Shown here in pieces: positions 1-9,865 of a DNA stretch of 64,000 nucleotides. This DNA comes from Chrysogorgia sp. JL179-B06 (taxonomy: Eukaryota > Cnidaria > Anthozoa > Scleralcyonacea > Chrysogorgiidae). The stretch spans positions 79,501-143,500 of the forward strand of contig JAYKKM010000416.1 in the NCBI GenBank assembly GCA_035772405.1, read 5' to 3'. The notes below the pieces were generated by a model that was not told where the DNA came from, did not search any database, and was given only the letters and a program-made list of their open reading frames with translations. Numbering within the stretch: the stretch's first letter is position 1; each line of letters starts with the position of its first letter. The position numbers and the translations under genes were made by a program.

Positions 1-1
1 G

Positions 2-451
2 GAGCGCGAAAAGTTTGACAATAGTGATTACCCTGCAGACAACCCATTCTTTTTTAGAGAGAATAAGAAAGTTATTGGGAAGATGAAGGACGAGTGCGCT
101 GGAACGCCAATTGTTGAGTTCGTCGGGTTGCGCAGTAAAATGTACAGCTATTTGAAAGAGGGTGGGGGTGGTGGGAAAACCGCTAAAGGTATTAGAAAAA
201 ATATAATTAAAAAAGTGATCAGACACGAAGATTACAAAAGCGCGTTACTTGAGCAGAAACAATTGCGACACACAATGAAGACCATTAGAAGTGTCAAACA
301 TCAGCTCGGTAGTTATGAAATTAATAAAGTATCGCTATCCTGCTTCGATGATAAGCGATACCTTTTAGAAAATGGTATTGACTCCTACGCATATGGTCAC
401 AAAAACATTGTAGTGAGAGACACCACTGAAAATAGTGAACAAACGGACTAA
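2..451 (+). pseudogene. Maverick/Polinton protein-primed DNA polymerase B, C-terminal fragment
   Basis: The frame is open from base 2, so the gene begins outside the window; the first ATG at 83 is internal. The reading contains the segments KFDNSDYPADNPF, GKMKDECAGTP, EFVGLRSKMY and SCFDDKRYLLENGIDSYAYG, which I recognise as the C-terminal end of the family B, protein-primed polymerase of Maverick/Polinton elements. This enzyme copies the linear element in the nucleus or virion. The same end region recurs in this window at 49095-49595 (plus) and as scraps near 30330-30400 and 30720-30800 (minus). No stop or frameshift is seen in the 450 bases shown, so this end could belong to a copy that is intact upstream. 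It finishes at TAA 449-451 and is followed by non-coding DNA. Family assignment is confident; whether the whole gene is intact cannot be judged. Confidence 0.85.
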
Positions 452-1021
452 TTCGCAAAACAACCGGCCACCTGTTAGTATGCAAATTAGTCAATGTTGT
501 TAACCAATCAAAAGAGCGCCATTTCGCTCCCCATTTGGGTACTTGTTTGGATAAAATATTTGTCGTGAGCGCTGGTGTGAGTTGACCAATCAAAAGAGCG
601 CCATTTGGATAAACATCACCACTAGAATCAAAATCTAGTGGTTTTTTTTTCGCGCGTGAGTTGAGACAACAGCAGAACGCGTCGGTGGTCATAGTTTGTT
701 GAACAAAAATGCGAAAATGGTGAAATGACACTTTCTATTTTTTAATATGTGAGAGTGGGCTCGTACCACATTTTATTTTTTCTAACACGCGAAAATGTTG
801 AAATGACACTTTCTATTTTTTCCTAAATGTAATTTGACATAAATTTGTGAGAATTTTGAAACGACACTCTCTATTTTTTAAATGTGGTTGAAATGGTGTC
901 AAATTTAGCGAGAGTCGCGATTTAGTATAAATTTGGTATTGTCTCGCTAGTCTCGCGTGTGTTTGACATCAATTTAGTAGAAAACGTGTGAGGGGTGTCT
1001 AGATTGACTAACGATTGCTGT
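452..1021. other. Non-coding flank of the Maverick fragment with direct repeats
   Basis: No gene is seen. The motif ACCAATCAAAAGAGCGCCAT occurs at about 500 and again at about 582. The motif GAAATGACACTTTCTATTTTT recurs near 722, 800 and, diverged, 860. This looks like the AT-rich, internally repetitive subterminal region of the Maverick; that is an inference from position only. Confidence 0.5.
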
Positions 1022-1190
1022 AGTAGTATAGCAGGTAGGGCTGCGAGCTTATTCGGTGTCAACCGTAAATATAAATACCAAAACATCGTCAAATTTGTCG
1101 AGTCGTGACTTGGCAAAATTTGGTGATGTTTTGGTATTTATATTTACGGTTGACACCGATTGGGCTCGCAGCCCTACCTGCTATACTACT
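1022..1190. mobile_element. Foldback MITE, AGTAGTATAGC terminus
   Basis: A near-perfect hairpin. AGTAGTATAGCAGGTAGGG at 1022 is mirrored by CCCTACCTGCTATACTACT ending at 1190, and the arms continue inward for about 75 bases (left arm reads on into GGTGTCAACCGTAAATATAA) around a short loop near 1100. There is no coding capacity. The outer bases AGTAGTATAGC are shared with the foldbacks at 29925-30204 and 49630-49957, which also sit beside Maverick polymerase ends. Confidence 0.85.
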
Positions 1191-2540
1191 TTTATGATTT
1201 AAATAATCAACTTATAGTCAGTATTATGTCAGCTATGGTTCATAATGACTCTCACAATATCCAAAAATGTTAAAATATCTGCAATAATTCACCACATCCC
1301 TATAGGTTGTGGATGACCAATGGTGCATGCATAACACTGATTATTATTGATAAATATAATTAACCCAATAGCCTATGCAACAGCAGAGCATGCAACATTA
1401 TGTATTATAATGGTTGACATGCCCTTTGCCTGCTTAATGCATTGTCGCAATAGTGAGCTGATACACGTTCAATCCCTAACATTTCCCCTAATACAGCGAG
1501 ACTGCATCAACCTACCCAATCATAAAATACTGTACAATCCGGCTTATAAGACCTCTAGTTATTGGCGCCCTGTTTGTTAACAGAAAATACCTTCTGATTT
1601 AATATAAGGTATATAATTAAGCCCACACAGATATAAGCCCAGCATTGCTTTACATTAGCACCTCAATTAGCAAAAATAACAAAAAATTAGAGAATAAAAG
1701 TAAATAATAAGATAAAAAGTTACGGCAACAGTATCTCATTACTGACAAATCATTTTGAGGCTGCTTACATAACGTGTGTAACATGTTTTGCTATATAACA
1801 CAGGGCATCATTTTTGACATTATAAATTCTAGTTAATATTTGTTACTCAGTACTTACATTTTCCTTAATTGACTATTAAAGCAAAAACTTGAGTAAAAAA
1901 GTTGTTATGCATTTTGAAACATTTTAGTTCGAGTGACCGCACATATTATATTAATTTTACATTTGATTGTTTGTAAGAAATGTAATAAAATCTACTATAA
2001 TGTCCTTCAGGAAGCACTTCAACAATCAATCTTAAATATATATGGGACCGGCATTGCATGTGCAGTTCTACTCCAAGGACAAAAGTGTTTACACAGAAAC
2101 ACTAAGTGGAGGCCAGGCCAGGCCTAACATGTGTAGGTCTATAAACCTGTACAATGCATGTTTACAATGAAACACTACTAAATGTACAAATGCCCATACA
2201 ACAATTAAAAGCACAACATTTATGCATGTATTAGAGTAAATTATATCACCACATAAACATAATCAGGATGATCAAGGTGCATTTCACCTGCTTGGTGGCT
2301 GAGTTGACACATCCATATCTAGTTCATTGAGCTCAAAAACTGTGTCATTATAACTCAATATTAAAAGCATAAGCTACAGTATAACGTGTTCCTCGCGTAA
2401 ATTTTGTTGTTTCGACGTATTTTAAGTACTTCAAATCACAAAAGGAACTCAAAGATCACCTGGATACAACGCTAATCAAGGTACTAACACAACAGAATAT
2501 TTTAACTGCAACGTTGAGTACATTTTCATCACTAAAATCG
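1191..2540. other. No recognised gene
   Basis: AT-rich DNA with only short ORFs that lack recognisable domains. I see no clear repeat structure here. Confidence 0.5.
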
Positions 2541-2724
2541 CTACAAAGTCTTTCGTATAGGCGATACAATAGCGTAGAGTCTGGCTGCTATTAATAGCTC
2601 AAAAAGCGGACAAACAAACCAAATTTGACTCACAAATGATTGCAAATGAGCTATTTCTTTTGTTATGGCCGCAAGAATTATGGGTAAAAGCGGACAAACA
2701 TCGGTACTGACGTCATCTCGACGG

Positions 2725-4155
2725 AGCGCTATTGAGGACTTGAGTAATTCTGGGATATATCCTTCTCTCATGGACTGGTTGTAAATATCCTGTATAACCA
2801 ATGAAATCTCAGGAGCAAATTCCTTTAGCAGTCTATTTGGAATTTCATCTGGTCCAACAGATTTAGCCACCTGTATAGATGATAATGATCGATAAACCTC
2901 TGCTTCAGAAACAAGGAACTCGTGGGGCACATGTTGAATTGGACTAGAAGGCGATAGCGATGGAAAATTCTCAGTTATGCTCAGGAAAAAGTCGTTGATT
3001 TTGTCTGCATGTACTTTTGCATTTCTATTGTCACCGAGGAATTGGTAGTACCACTCCTTTTGAATGTCTTGGCCCATAAGGCTTTTTATTTGTTTCCACC
3101 ATTTTCTGGGATTAGTATGTCCTAAATCAGCAACTTTATGTGTATAATAATAAGGCTTGGCTGATTCAATTTCACGCTGGATCTTATTCCTCCAGTGTTT
3201 ATACTTGGAAGAACTTTTACCATGTCTCAGGAATGCGGTTTGGCGTTTTCTGATCCATATCTTAAGTTTCTTTGTCATCCAAGGGCAGTCTGTTTGGTGG
3301 ACTTTTACTGTCCTTTGTGGTAGATAGCGATCAATGCCTTGCTTTAGCTCTGTAATGAACAGTTGGAATTTATCTTCACAAGAGGAAGTATTAAGAACTG
3401 GGTTCCAGCCTTTCTGGGTCATCCAACGACCAAAGGCTCGCCAGGCGCTTTCCCTCATATCACGAGTTATAATTTTCTTAGTTACTTGCTTCTTTTCAGG
3501 TCCTAGAAGTGGCTTCGCCAATGTCGTATAATGATCGGAAAGTGCAATTTTCGGTAGCTGGGACAGTTCGAATAACTTGGGCCTATTTATCAGAAACCCA
3601 TCCAGGATACCAGAATCCCTTGTTTTAAAGGTGACAAGTTGTTTGAGATGATTTGCTTGAGTAAGATCTTTTGATTTCAATCCAGTTGATGTAGGATTAA
3701 AGTCACCGATAATTAATACAAGAGCATTTGGTTGTTTGGCTAATAGATTATCGAGGTTGCGTTGGATATGCTGTAGTAAAATGACATTTTCAGGTTCGCG
3801 GTTAGAAGTCGTGTGATATATTACAGAAAGTATTATGGATGTTATATTCCTCGGTAAACATTGGGGTCTCATTGAAAGCCATAGAGATTCAACGCCTTCT
3901 TCATCACAATGATCTGGCCGTCTACAGGGGATTCTATTATTTAAATAGATGCACACTCCTCCCCCCATTGTATTTGTCCGATCTTTCCGAAATAGATTGT
4001 ATCCAGGGATAGAAACAGAAGCATCTGGCACATTTGGGGACAACCATGTCTCAGTTATGCAAATTGCATTGACATTCAATTCGGCAATTTGTTGGATCTC
4101 GTCGACTTTACTTGCAATTGTCCTAACATTAGCTGACTGTTGTGATCGGCTTGTG
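2725..4155 (-). pseudogene. Non-LTR retrotransposon ORF2 fragment: AP-like endonuclease plus start of reverse transcriptase
   Basis: Minus-strand reading. From about 4155 the endonuclease/exonuclease/phosphatase fold is clear: CITETWLSP (metal-binding Glu), GGGVCIYL, LIIGDFNPTSTG (Asp/Asn), GILDGFLINR and ALSDHYTTL (catalytic SDH). After a linker come SAKPYYYTHK and the first RT motif SVGPDEIPNRLLKEFAP, ending near LLKSSI at about 2740, where homology stops. The catalytic YxDD palm is therefore missing and the element is 3' truncated. The ORF runs on to 2541 in unrelated sequence. No ATG opens the ORF; the first usable codon at 4077-4079 is TTG, and homology extends upstream of it in the same frame. 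The family is CR1/Jockey-like in architecture, different from the copy at 9805. The 5' side abuts a gag-like reading in another frame. Confidence 0.8.
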
Positions 4156-4552
4156 CTTCCGCTTCTTTGGTCTTTTCAAATTGTGCCCTTTGTTCGAGTA
4201 TTTCTTGTTCAAACTGTAGGTTCTTCTTGTGCTCCATGAGCGATTTCGCTTCTGCTTCGCGTAGATCTATTTCTTTGATTTGTTGATCTAACCGTCTCAT
4301 GCTTTCATCTGCTTTTGCAAGCTCTTCTTCGTAACCATGGCCCCACTCAACGACTTGCTCGTCGCTTTCGCCCTTAGCAAATTTCTTTTCTTCTAGATAT
4401 TCCTTTGGTTCGATAACGACTCTCGAAATATTCGCGATCGATTCCTTTTGTCGTTCCGAGGCTTGACGTTCTTGTTTATCCATCACTTCTTCAGTTTTCG
4501 CCATCCCGAGCGCTTTCACTTTGCTCGACAATTCAGCCATTTCTTTATTCAT
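4153..4552 (-). pseudogene. BEL/Pao-like gag N-terminal fragment (coiled coil)
   Basis: ATG at 4552 on the minus strand opens a highly charged reading (MNKEMAELSSKVKALGMAK..., EPKEYLEEKKFAKGESDEQV, EEELAKADESMRRLDQQ). It has long predicted coiled-coil character and resembles the N-terminal part of gag polyproteins of BEL/Pao LTR elements of invertebrates, as I remember that family. The reading runs to 4076, but from about 4153 the endonuclease frame of the adjoining non-LTR fragment takes over, so gag is cut off by that junction. It lies just inside the putative LTR at 4659-4840, as expected for a 5' gag. The domain assignment rests on composition and layout rather than a diagnostic motif; another coiled-coil ORF1 is possible. 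Confidence 0.5.
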
Positions 4553-4658
4553 GGTTTCGCCGTTTTTGGGGTTCTTGCTCTTGTTCGAGCCTTTAAATAA
4601 TAATTATATTTATATTTATTTATAAATCACTGTGCAAATCCCGTCGGAGCTTCCACTA

Positions 4659-4840
4659 TGTCGTAAATGGTCTACACGTGTATCCACGATAATTCACTTC
4701 ACAGTTTCAATATAGTTTTATTCACTTGAACGTCTCTCATAAAGTTGTAAACACAGATCTTCTCACACTATCACATACACACCCTCGCTAACCTTCGCTC
4801 TGTCACACAAAACCATAGAACCCCAATGGTTTGATTGACA
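4659..4840 (-). repeat. Putative 5' LTR of a BEL/Pao-like element
   Basis: On the minus strand the segment starts TGTCAATC and ends TTTACGACA, a TGTC...GACA inverted border, and contains AATAAAAC in the middle. Just downstream (towards 4630) is TGGAAGCTCCGACGGG, a possible primer-binding site, then the gag ATG. No second LTR copy was found in the window, so this is a solo or truncated end. Confidence 0.45.
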
Positions 4841-5154
4841 CTTCCTGTTATTTACCAACGATTAAATTGATCTTAATGTTTACGTTTATATGTGCACGTT
4901 TGTGTATCTATATGTGTACGTTTATACACTTATATAAACGACAAAATTACTGCATTATTGCACTGGAGTGCAATAAGTTAGATTGTTCAAAATGGCGACT
5001 ACTAACAACTACTTGTGCTACGCTGTCAATTGAAAATTCCGTGTAAATATTTTGACATGAATACTGTACAAAACAAATATCCAATTGTTTTGTAATGAAA
5101 CAAGTTGTTTTTAAGGCGTCAATGAGTACAATACGATTTAGACGTCGAAGTTGA
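4841..5154. other. No recognised gene
   Basis: AT-rich spacer between the LTR and the first SINE copy. No feature seen. Confidence 0.5.
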
Positions 5155-5282
5155 AATATATACATTTTAAGACCAAACCGGGACCAGTTGCGAAAAATGC
5201 AACTTCATGGCCTTCCGGCTGGAATTGAACCCGCGACCCTGCGATGCTAGTGCAGTGCTCTGACCACTGAGCTACGAAAGCC
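5155..5282 (-). repeat. tRNA-derived SINE copy 1
   Basis: On the minus strand the head GGCTTTCGTAGCTCAGTGG (A box) is followed by GGGTTCAATTCC (B box) about 35 bases on. The anticodon arm is imperfect (loop CTAGCAT, which would read AGC). A body then reads through TTGCGAAAAATG's complement to a TATATATTTC tail. The same body recurs at 5433-5517. Head plus body plus A/T tail is SINE architecture, not a functional tRNA gene. Confidence 0.7.
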
Positions 5283-5432
5283 GTTGCCGAGAGCCTAGTC
5301 ACGAGTTCTGTATATATAGTGGTGGTAATGCCAGGATAAGATTCTGGGTATATTATAGGTAATATTTGGCATTTCACTCGATTAAACTACATGTTCATAA
5401 GGATTTGTGGTGAAGGAAAATTTCGAGTGTTG

Positions 5433-5517
5433 GAATATATACATTTTAAGACCAAACCGGGACCAGTTGCGAAAAATGCAACTTCGTGGCCTTCCGGCTG
5501 GAATTGAACCCGCAACT
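5433..5517 (-). repeat. tRNA-derived SINE copy 2, head truncated
   Basis: Nearly identical to 5155-5240 of copy 1, with the same GGACCAGTTGCGAAAAATGC stretch. It breaks off inside the B-box region at 5517, exactly where a TA/CA microsatellite begins. Confidence 0.7.
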
Positions 5518-5545
5518 GGAATTATATATATACATATATACATAT

Positions 5546-5576
<31 letters not shown>

Positions 5577-5717
5577 TACATATATACATATATACATGTA
5601 CACATATACACATATATACACATATATACACATATATACACATATATACACATATATACACATACATATATATATATACATATATACATATATACATATA
5701 TATATATATACATATTT
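5518..5717. repeat. TA/CA-rich microsatellite
   Basis: About 200 bases of ATATAC/ATACAC/ATACAT units. All six frames are open through parts of it and give meaningless YIYIYTHI-type peptides. Confidence 0.95.
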
Positions 5718-5799
5718 AACAATTAGACAACGAGCCCGCGTTTTCTATGAGCAGATAGTCAACGAGGCGGACCAACCAGGCCCCAACCTGGCTGAATGC

Positions 5800-6990
5800 C
5801 ACCTTGGGCCTGGCTTACATTTTACTGACTTTAATATTCTATAAACATGCACCACACTGGTTATAACAAGCAGTGTTTATACACTCATCTGATGGCATGC
5901 TGGTCTGGCCAATGGCTTAGTGTGTTTGTGTAAACACCTTTGTCCTGTATTAGGCCTAGACAATGCCAGTCCTAGGCTTGCAATGTATATATTTACACAG
6001 CTTTTGTAGGATATATACTGTATATAGATACTGTATAATTGGGTAGGTTATAACACTCACTGTGTCAGGGGAACACATTAAGGATTAAACAACTGGTCAT
6101 CATCTCACTGACAACAAGCAGCTGAAGGGAATTTCATCTTGAATTAATGATATATTGGTGAAATAATTATATTAAGCAATGTTCTTTGTTGCATATTATG
6201 GACTAGCTTTTGTCATTTCATCTTTTGGAAATGTGTTACCAGTACTTGAATACCATTGAAATACCGGTACATGCATGCATAATTATATAATATAATAAGA
6301 TTATATATTAATAAAAGCATCGAGCTTATCGATATATAGTCAGACAACACTCATTGCAAAACTCAAAAATTAGCTGATATAGAGTATATACTGGTGTCTT
6401 GTAGTAAGGATGTACAAAATTACAGACTTTAGCTGTGTTTACATATATTGCAAGTCTATAGGACCAAGCTGCCAGCTACGACCTGGGCCTGGCTTACATT
6501 TTATTGACTTTAATAGTGTAAACATACACCATACTGGCTATAATAATCAGCATTTACACTCATCTGATATTATGGCATATGCCCTTCTGGCCAATGGCTT
6601 AGTGTGTGTGTTTAAATTACCTTTGTTCTGGATAGTAGGCCTGGACAGTGCCAGTCCTAGGCTTTCAATGTATATTTTTACACAGCTTTTGAAGGATAAA
6701 TACTGTATAATGTATAATTCATGGTAGGTAATTAACACTCACTGTGTCAGGGGAACATGTTATAGGGATTAAACAAGTGGTATCATCTCACTGACAAGAA
6801 GCAGCTGAAAGGAATTTCATCCTGAATTAATATATATATTGGTGAAATAATTAGATTAAGCAATATCGTTCTTTGTTGTATATTATGGGCTTTTGTCATT
6901 TCATTTTTTGAAATTGTGTTACCGGTACTTGAATACCATTGAAATACTGGTACATGAAACTGTTACTGTAAACATGCATGTTGAAATTTA
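5800..6990 (+). repeat. Tandem ~690 bp dispersed repeat, 1.7 copies
   Basis: GGGCCTGGCTTACATTTTA occurs near 5807 and 6486. The following sequence (GGCTTAGTGTGT, CACTCACTGTGTCAGGGGAA, GAAGGGAATTTCATC, CCGGTAC) is repeated in the same order. Related copies lie inverted at about 14390-14770 and direct at 47655-48775. There is no coding capacity. The family is non-autonomous and of unknown class. Confidence 0.75.
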
Positions 6991-7039
6991 TTATTAAAAG
7001 GATAACTGACATAATTAACTTAATTATGTAATATATAAT

Positions 7040-7298
7040 TAATACAATTATTATTTAAATTAATAATTATTAAAATTAATTATTAATTTCAATAATCAAT
7101 AGTTACACAATTGGTTTCTAACCCTGCCTGCAAGACAATTTAGTGTTGGCAGACTTTCCCACTTGGGTACTGTTCAGTACACTACCCACAAATTGCACCC
7201 AAAAAATAAGCAGGTTGAAAATCTGTTCAGTTTGGCATTATTAATTAAGCCTCAAACAGTAAGCGGGCGAGGGTTGTTGCGTACACGTATTTCTAGTT
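7040..7298. repeat. Left arm of a long inverted repeat around the first ADAM exon
   Basis: The arm includes GTTACACAATTGGTTTC (about 7102), AAATTGCACCCAAAAAATAA (about 7191) and CAAACAGTAAGCGGGCGAGG (about 7254), and ends at GTATTTCTAGT. The same blocks in reverse complement and reverse order occupy 8587-9305. The inner end CGGGCGAGG...TATTTCTAG matches the end of the composite element at 13670-13709. Confidence 0.8.
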
Positions 7299-7520
7299 TA
7301 TGAATTTAAATGCGACGAAACTTCGACGTCTAAATCAACGTCGCATTTCCGTGGAATTATGCGACGGGGCTCGTCGCATAATTCGACAGCGTCGAATTAA
7401 ATGCGTCGCGTCGAATAAAATCAGTTTAGACGTCGCATTACCGTCGAATAAAATAGATCGCATTAAATGCGACGAATTAAATGCGACGGAACTTCGACGT
7501 CTAAACCCGGCCTGAGTATA
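7299..7520. repeat. TCGACG/GCGACG-rich palindromic MITE-like segment
   Basis: Short inverted units such as GCGACGAAACTTCGACGTC and ACTTCGACGTCTAAACC recur several times within 220 bases. The right border CCGGGTTTAGACGTCG (reverse complement) looks like a terminal inverted repeat. A related TCGACGTCGAAATTTCGACG patch lies at about 8228-8300. No coding. Confidence 0.5.
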
Positions 7521-8024
7521 CTTGTAATTTTATCGAATAAAGTCAATGTATGTGGTTACTTCCAGTTACTTTCAAGTAGTTTTCATATAAAAATATGAAT
7601 TAGTCTCTATGATAGAAAAACTAAAAAAACATTCAGAAAAACTAAAACATAATAGTGACAACATGCATAGTAATTTTGGCATGGATATAATAAACAAGTA
7701 ATCATATTTTGCTCATGCATGAATTACGGATTTACACTATTTGAAAATTTTGCCAAATTGTACTCGCCTAATGGCTTGTACAATTATGGCAACATTTTGA
7801 AATATTACTCATATTGTAAATCCTTAATTGCACTCGCTATCATATGTTTGCCTACACTTATTTTTAACAACTAACTTAACAAATTGATTTTTAGCTTTTC
7901 CTTTATATCTATTACATTTACAATCATTGTTTTAAATCTAGCTTTGTAAAGATTTTACACAATTCGTCAGTTTTGGCTGCAATGGTATTACTCATTAAAA
8001 CTATCTATCTGTTTTCTTTTCTAG
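7521..8024. other. ADAM intron sequence
   Basis: AT-rich, no gene seen. Ends in the polypyrimidine tract and TAG acceptor at 8022-8024. Confidence 0.6.
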
Positions 8025-8123
8025 GAATGTGAACTCGCTAAAAACCATTGCTGTAATCATAAAACTTGTCATTTCACCTCCCATAGTAAATGTAGCGATG
8101 GACCTTGTTGTCACAATTGCCAG
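8025..8123 (+). CDS. ADAM-family gene, disintegrin-domain exon (upstream of two)
   Basis: A 99-base exon (33 codons, phase 0 to 0) bounded by GTTTTCTTTTCTAG (acceptor) and CAG/GTATGAG (donor). It encodes ECELAKNHCCNHKTCHFTSH followed by SKCSDGPCCHNCQ. The cysteine spacing (CC...TC...KC.DG.CC..C) is the middle of a disintegrin domain of ADAM (a disintegrin and metalloprotease) proteins. These are cell-surface proteases that shed ectodomains and bind integrins. The next disintegrin segment, IKPKGALCRETVNDCDLPEY, lies on the same strand and in matching phase at 29662. No stop or odd codon is seen, and both splice sites are consensus, so I read it as a live host exon. The metalloprotease (HExxH) exons must lie upstream of the window or are unrecognised. 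The exon lies between the arms of a long inverted repeat. Confidence 0.85.
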
Positions 8124-8586
8124 GTATGAGATGCACTTTTAACGATAATAATATTAATTTTAAATGAAAATAGGATTTAACATAATTCGATTTAATATCG
8201 AAAAAGTGGTCGAAAACACAAACCGAATCGACGTCGAAATTTCGACGTTTCTTCGTCGATTCGCGACGTTGTTTCGACGTCGTATCGACGTTGAATTTAG
8301 GCTTCTTGAACATTTTAGACAGAGTTTGTACATGTTTGAATGCCGTCACTATGTTAAATTTGGTGAGAATACGGCGCACCCTCTCTGAAACACCTTTAAT
8401 GTAAGGAATGGCCGTAAAATGTCGAGGAATTGTTTGGATGTCAGGACTTTTGAGTTAATCGCGAGAACCTTGGATGAATATAGCAGTGTACCCGTTTAGT
8501 TTAAGATCTTCCATTACTTTCGTTTGATTATGAACAGTATATATAATCCTCATAATCCTCATAACATCAAAATCTACATCTACTAG

Positions 8587-9305
8587 AAATACGTGTACGC
8601 AACAACCCCTCGCCCGATTACTGTTTGAGACTTTAATAGTGTATAATGCTCAGTTATTATATAAAAATAAGTAAATAATTAATTTGCCAATTTGAACAGG
8701 TTTTCAAACTGCTTATTTTTGGGTGCAATTTATGGGTAGTACACTGAACAGAACATGAGTGCAGACCTGCCAAGTCCCCAGGTCCTGCCGGGGTCCCCCG
8801 GTGACTTGCGAAGTTCTCACGGCAAACTGACATGATCAATTTTTGGGAAAATAATAAAGAATTTACCAACTTCTAGAACAATTTGTATGTTATTCCATTC
8901 AGACAATTCTCTGTATACTATAATAATAATTTCTCTAGTACTTCACATTGATGGCACGACCTTATTGCTTAAAATTATTGGTGATTTGTATTGGTAATAG
9001 TTTCACATGTTCCGTCAGCACCAATCTCCCTCCATCATTCGAAAACAAAATATATAGACACTGGTAAGTTAGATTTCTTTTTTTTTTAATTTTTAATTTT
9101 TAACATGATTATATGAATCCCCCGATTTTTTCTGTGATCTCCAGGTTTTTGGGCCACATTTTTTCAAAATCTCCAGATTTTCAGTTACTGGTGGTTGGCA
9201 GGTCTGTGAGTGGGAAAGTCAGCCAACACTAATTTGTCTCGCAGACAGGGTTCGAAACCAATTGTGTAACTCTTGATTATTGAAATTAATAATTAATTTT
9301 ATTAA
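8587..9305. repeat. Right arm of the long inverted repeat, interrupted by a MITE
   Basis: Reverse-complement counterpart of 7040-7298: ACTAGAAATACGTGTACGCA at 8583, then CCCCTCGCCCG, TTTGGGTGCAATTTATGGG at about 8718, and, beyond the MITE at 8762-9206, ACCAATTGTGTAACTCTTG at about 9257. Confidence 0.8.
8762..9206. mobile_element. Non-autonomous DNA transposon with CAGACCTGCC termini
   Basis: CAGACCTGCC at 8762 is matched by GGCAGGTCTG ending at 9206, and both sides are flanked by TGAGTG (8756-8761 and 9207-9212), a target-site duplication. It interrupts the right arm of the inverted repeat, and the arm sequence is continuous if it is removed. Terminal CAG suggests a hAT-type element, but hAT duplications are normally 8 bp, so the class is uncertain. 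No transposase ORF. Confidence 0.8.
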
Positions 9306-9431
9306 TTATCCCCTCGCCCGGCGCGAAGCGCCGGCCGAAGGCCTGAGGGCGAGGGTGCTAATATCGACCGGCGTTTAGTCCCTTAACACGCGAGATCCAA
9401 TTGGCCGTTCCTAGATCTAGGATCTGTTTAT

Positions 9432-9436
<5 letters not shown>

Positions 9437-9467
<31 letters not shown>
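9437..9467. repeat. (TA)n tract inside the composite element
   Basis: About 30 bases of TA. The equivalent position in the copy at 63143 carries about 110 bases, so this tract varies strongly in length. Confidence 0.9.
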
Positions 9468-9468
<1 letters not shown>

Positions 9469-9574
9469 CAACCGTCCTCATGCGCGGCATCGGAAAATGT
9501 GGCACTGGTAACTAGATACTCAGATTAAATTGAACCGTCACAAGAGACATAGTTTTTTGAGGAAATAGAAATCC

Positions 9575-9804
9575 GTGTCCGAGTATGTATTTTGACTCGC
9601 TAATTCCAAATCTGTTTTCAGAATTGAAAACGGTTATATATTGATCGAGATTATCATAGCCGACCAAGCCCGGACTAATTTCTAAGTACATAAACCATTT
9701 TTACGAAGGGTATTCACGTTCTCGTAATATAGTAGACACATATGTTATGTATTTTGACTCGCTAATTCCAAATCTGTTTTCAGAATTGAAAACGGTTATA
9801 TATT
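9575..9804 (+). repeat. ~165 bp tandem monomers, left of the CR1-like insertion
   Basis: Monomer landmarks are TCGAGATTATCATAGCCGAC, TACGAAGGGTATTCACGTTC and TTGACTCGCTAATTCCAAAT. One partial and one full unit precede the retrotransposon, whose junction at about 9804 falls inside the monomer sequence TATATATTG. Confidence 0.85.
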
Positions 9805-9865
9805 GTGCTCCTAATGGCGTCCAGTCGACTGGCTCTATCAGTTAGGAGCACTATCAGTGCTCCTA

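Noticed and set aside
5208..5282. Functional tRNA gene on the minus strand
   Set aside because: Extra bases between T arm and acceptor, imperfect anticodon stem, and a second copy of the body nearby; classified as SINE.
5518..5717. Six overlapping ORFs of 66-145 codons
   Set aside because: All are translations of a TA/CA microsatellite (YIYIHI, MYICIYV); they exist only because the repeat lacks stops in these frames.
9309..9357. GC-rich hairpin as a rho-independent terminator or bacterial contamination
   Set aside because: It recurs at the same position of a dispersed eukaryotic repeat (63143, 46767) and no bacterial gene is present.
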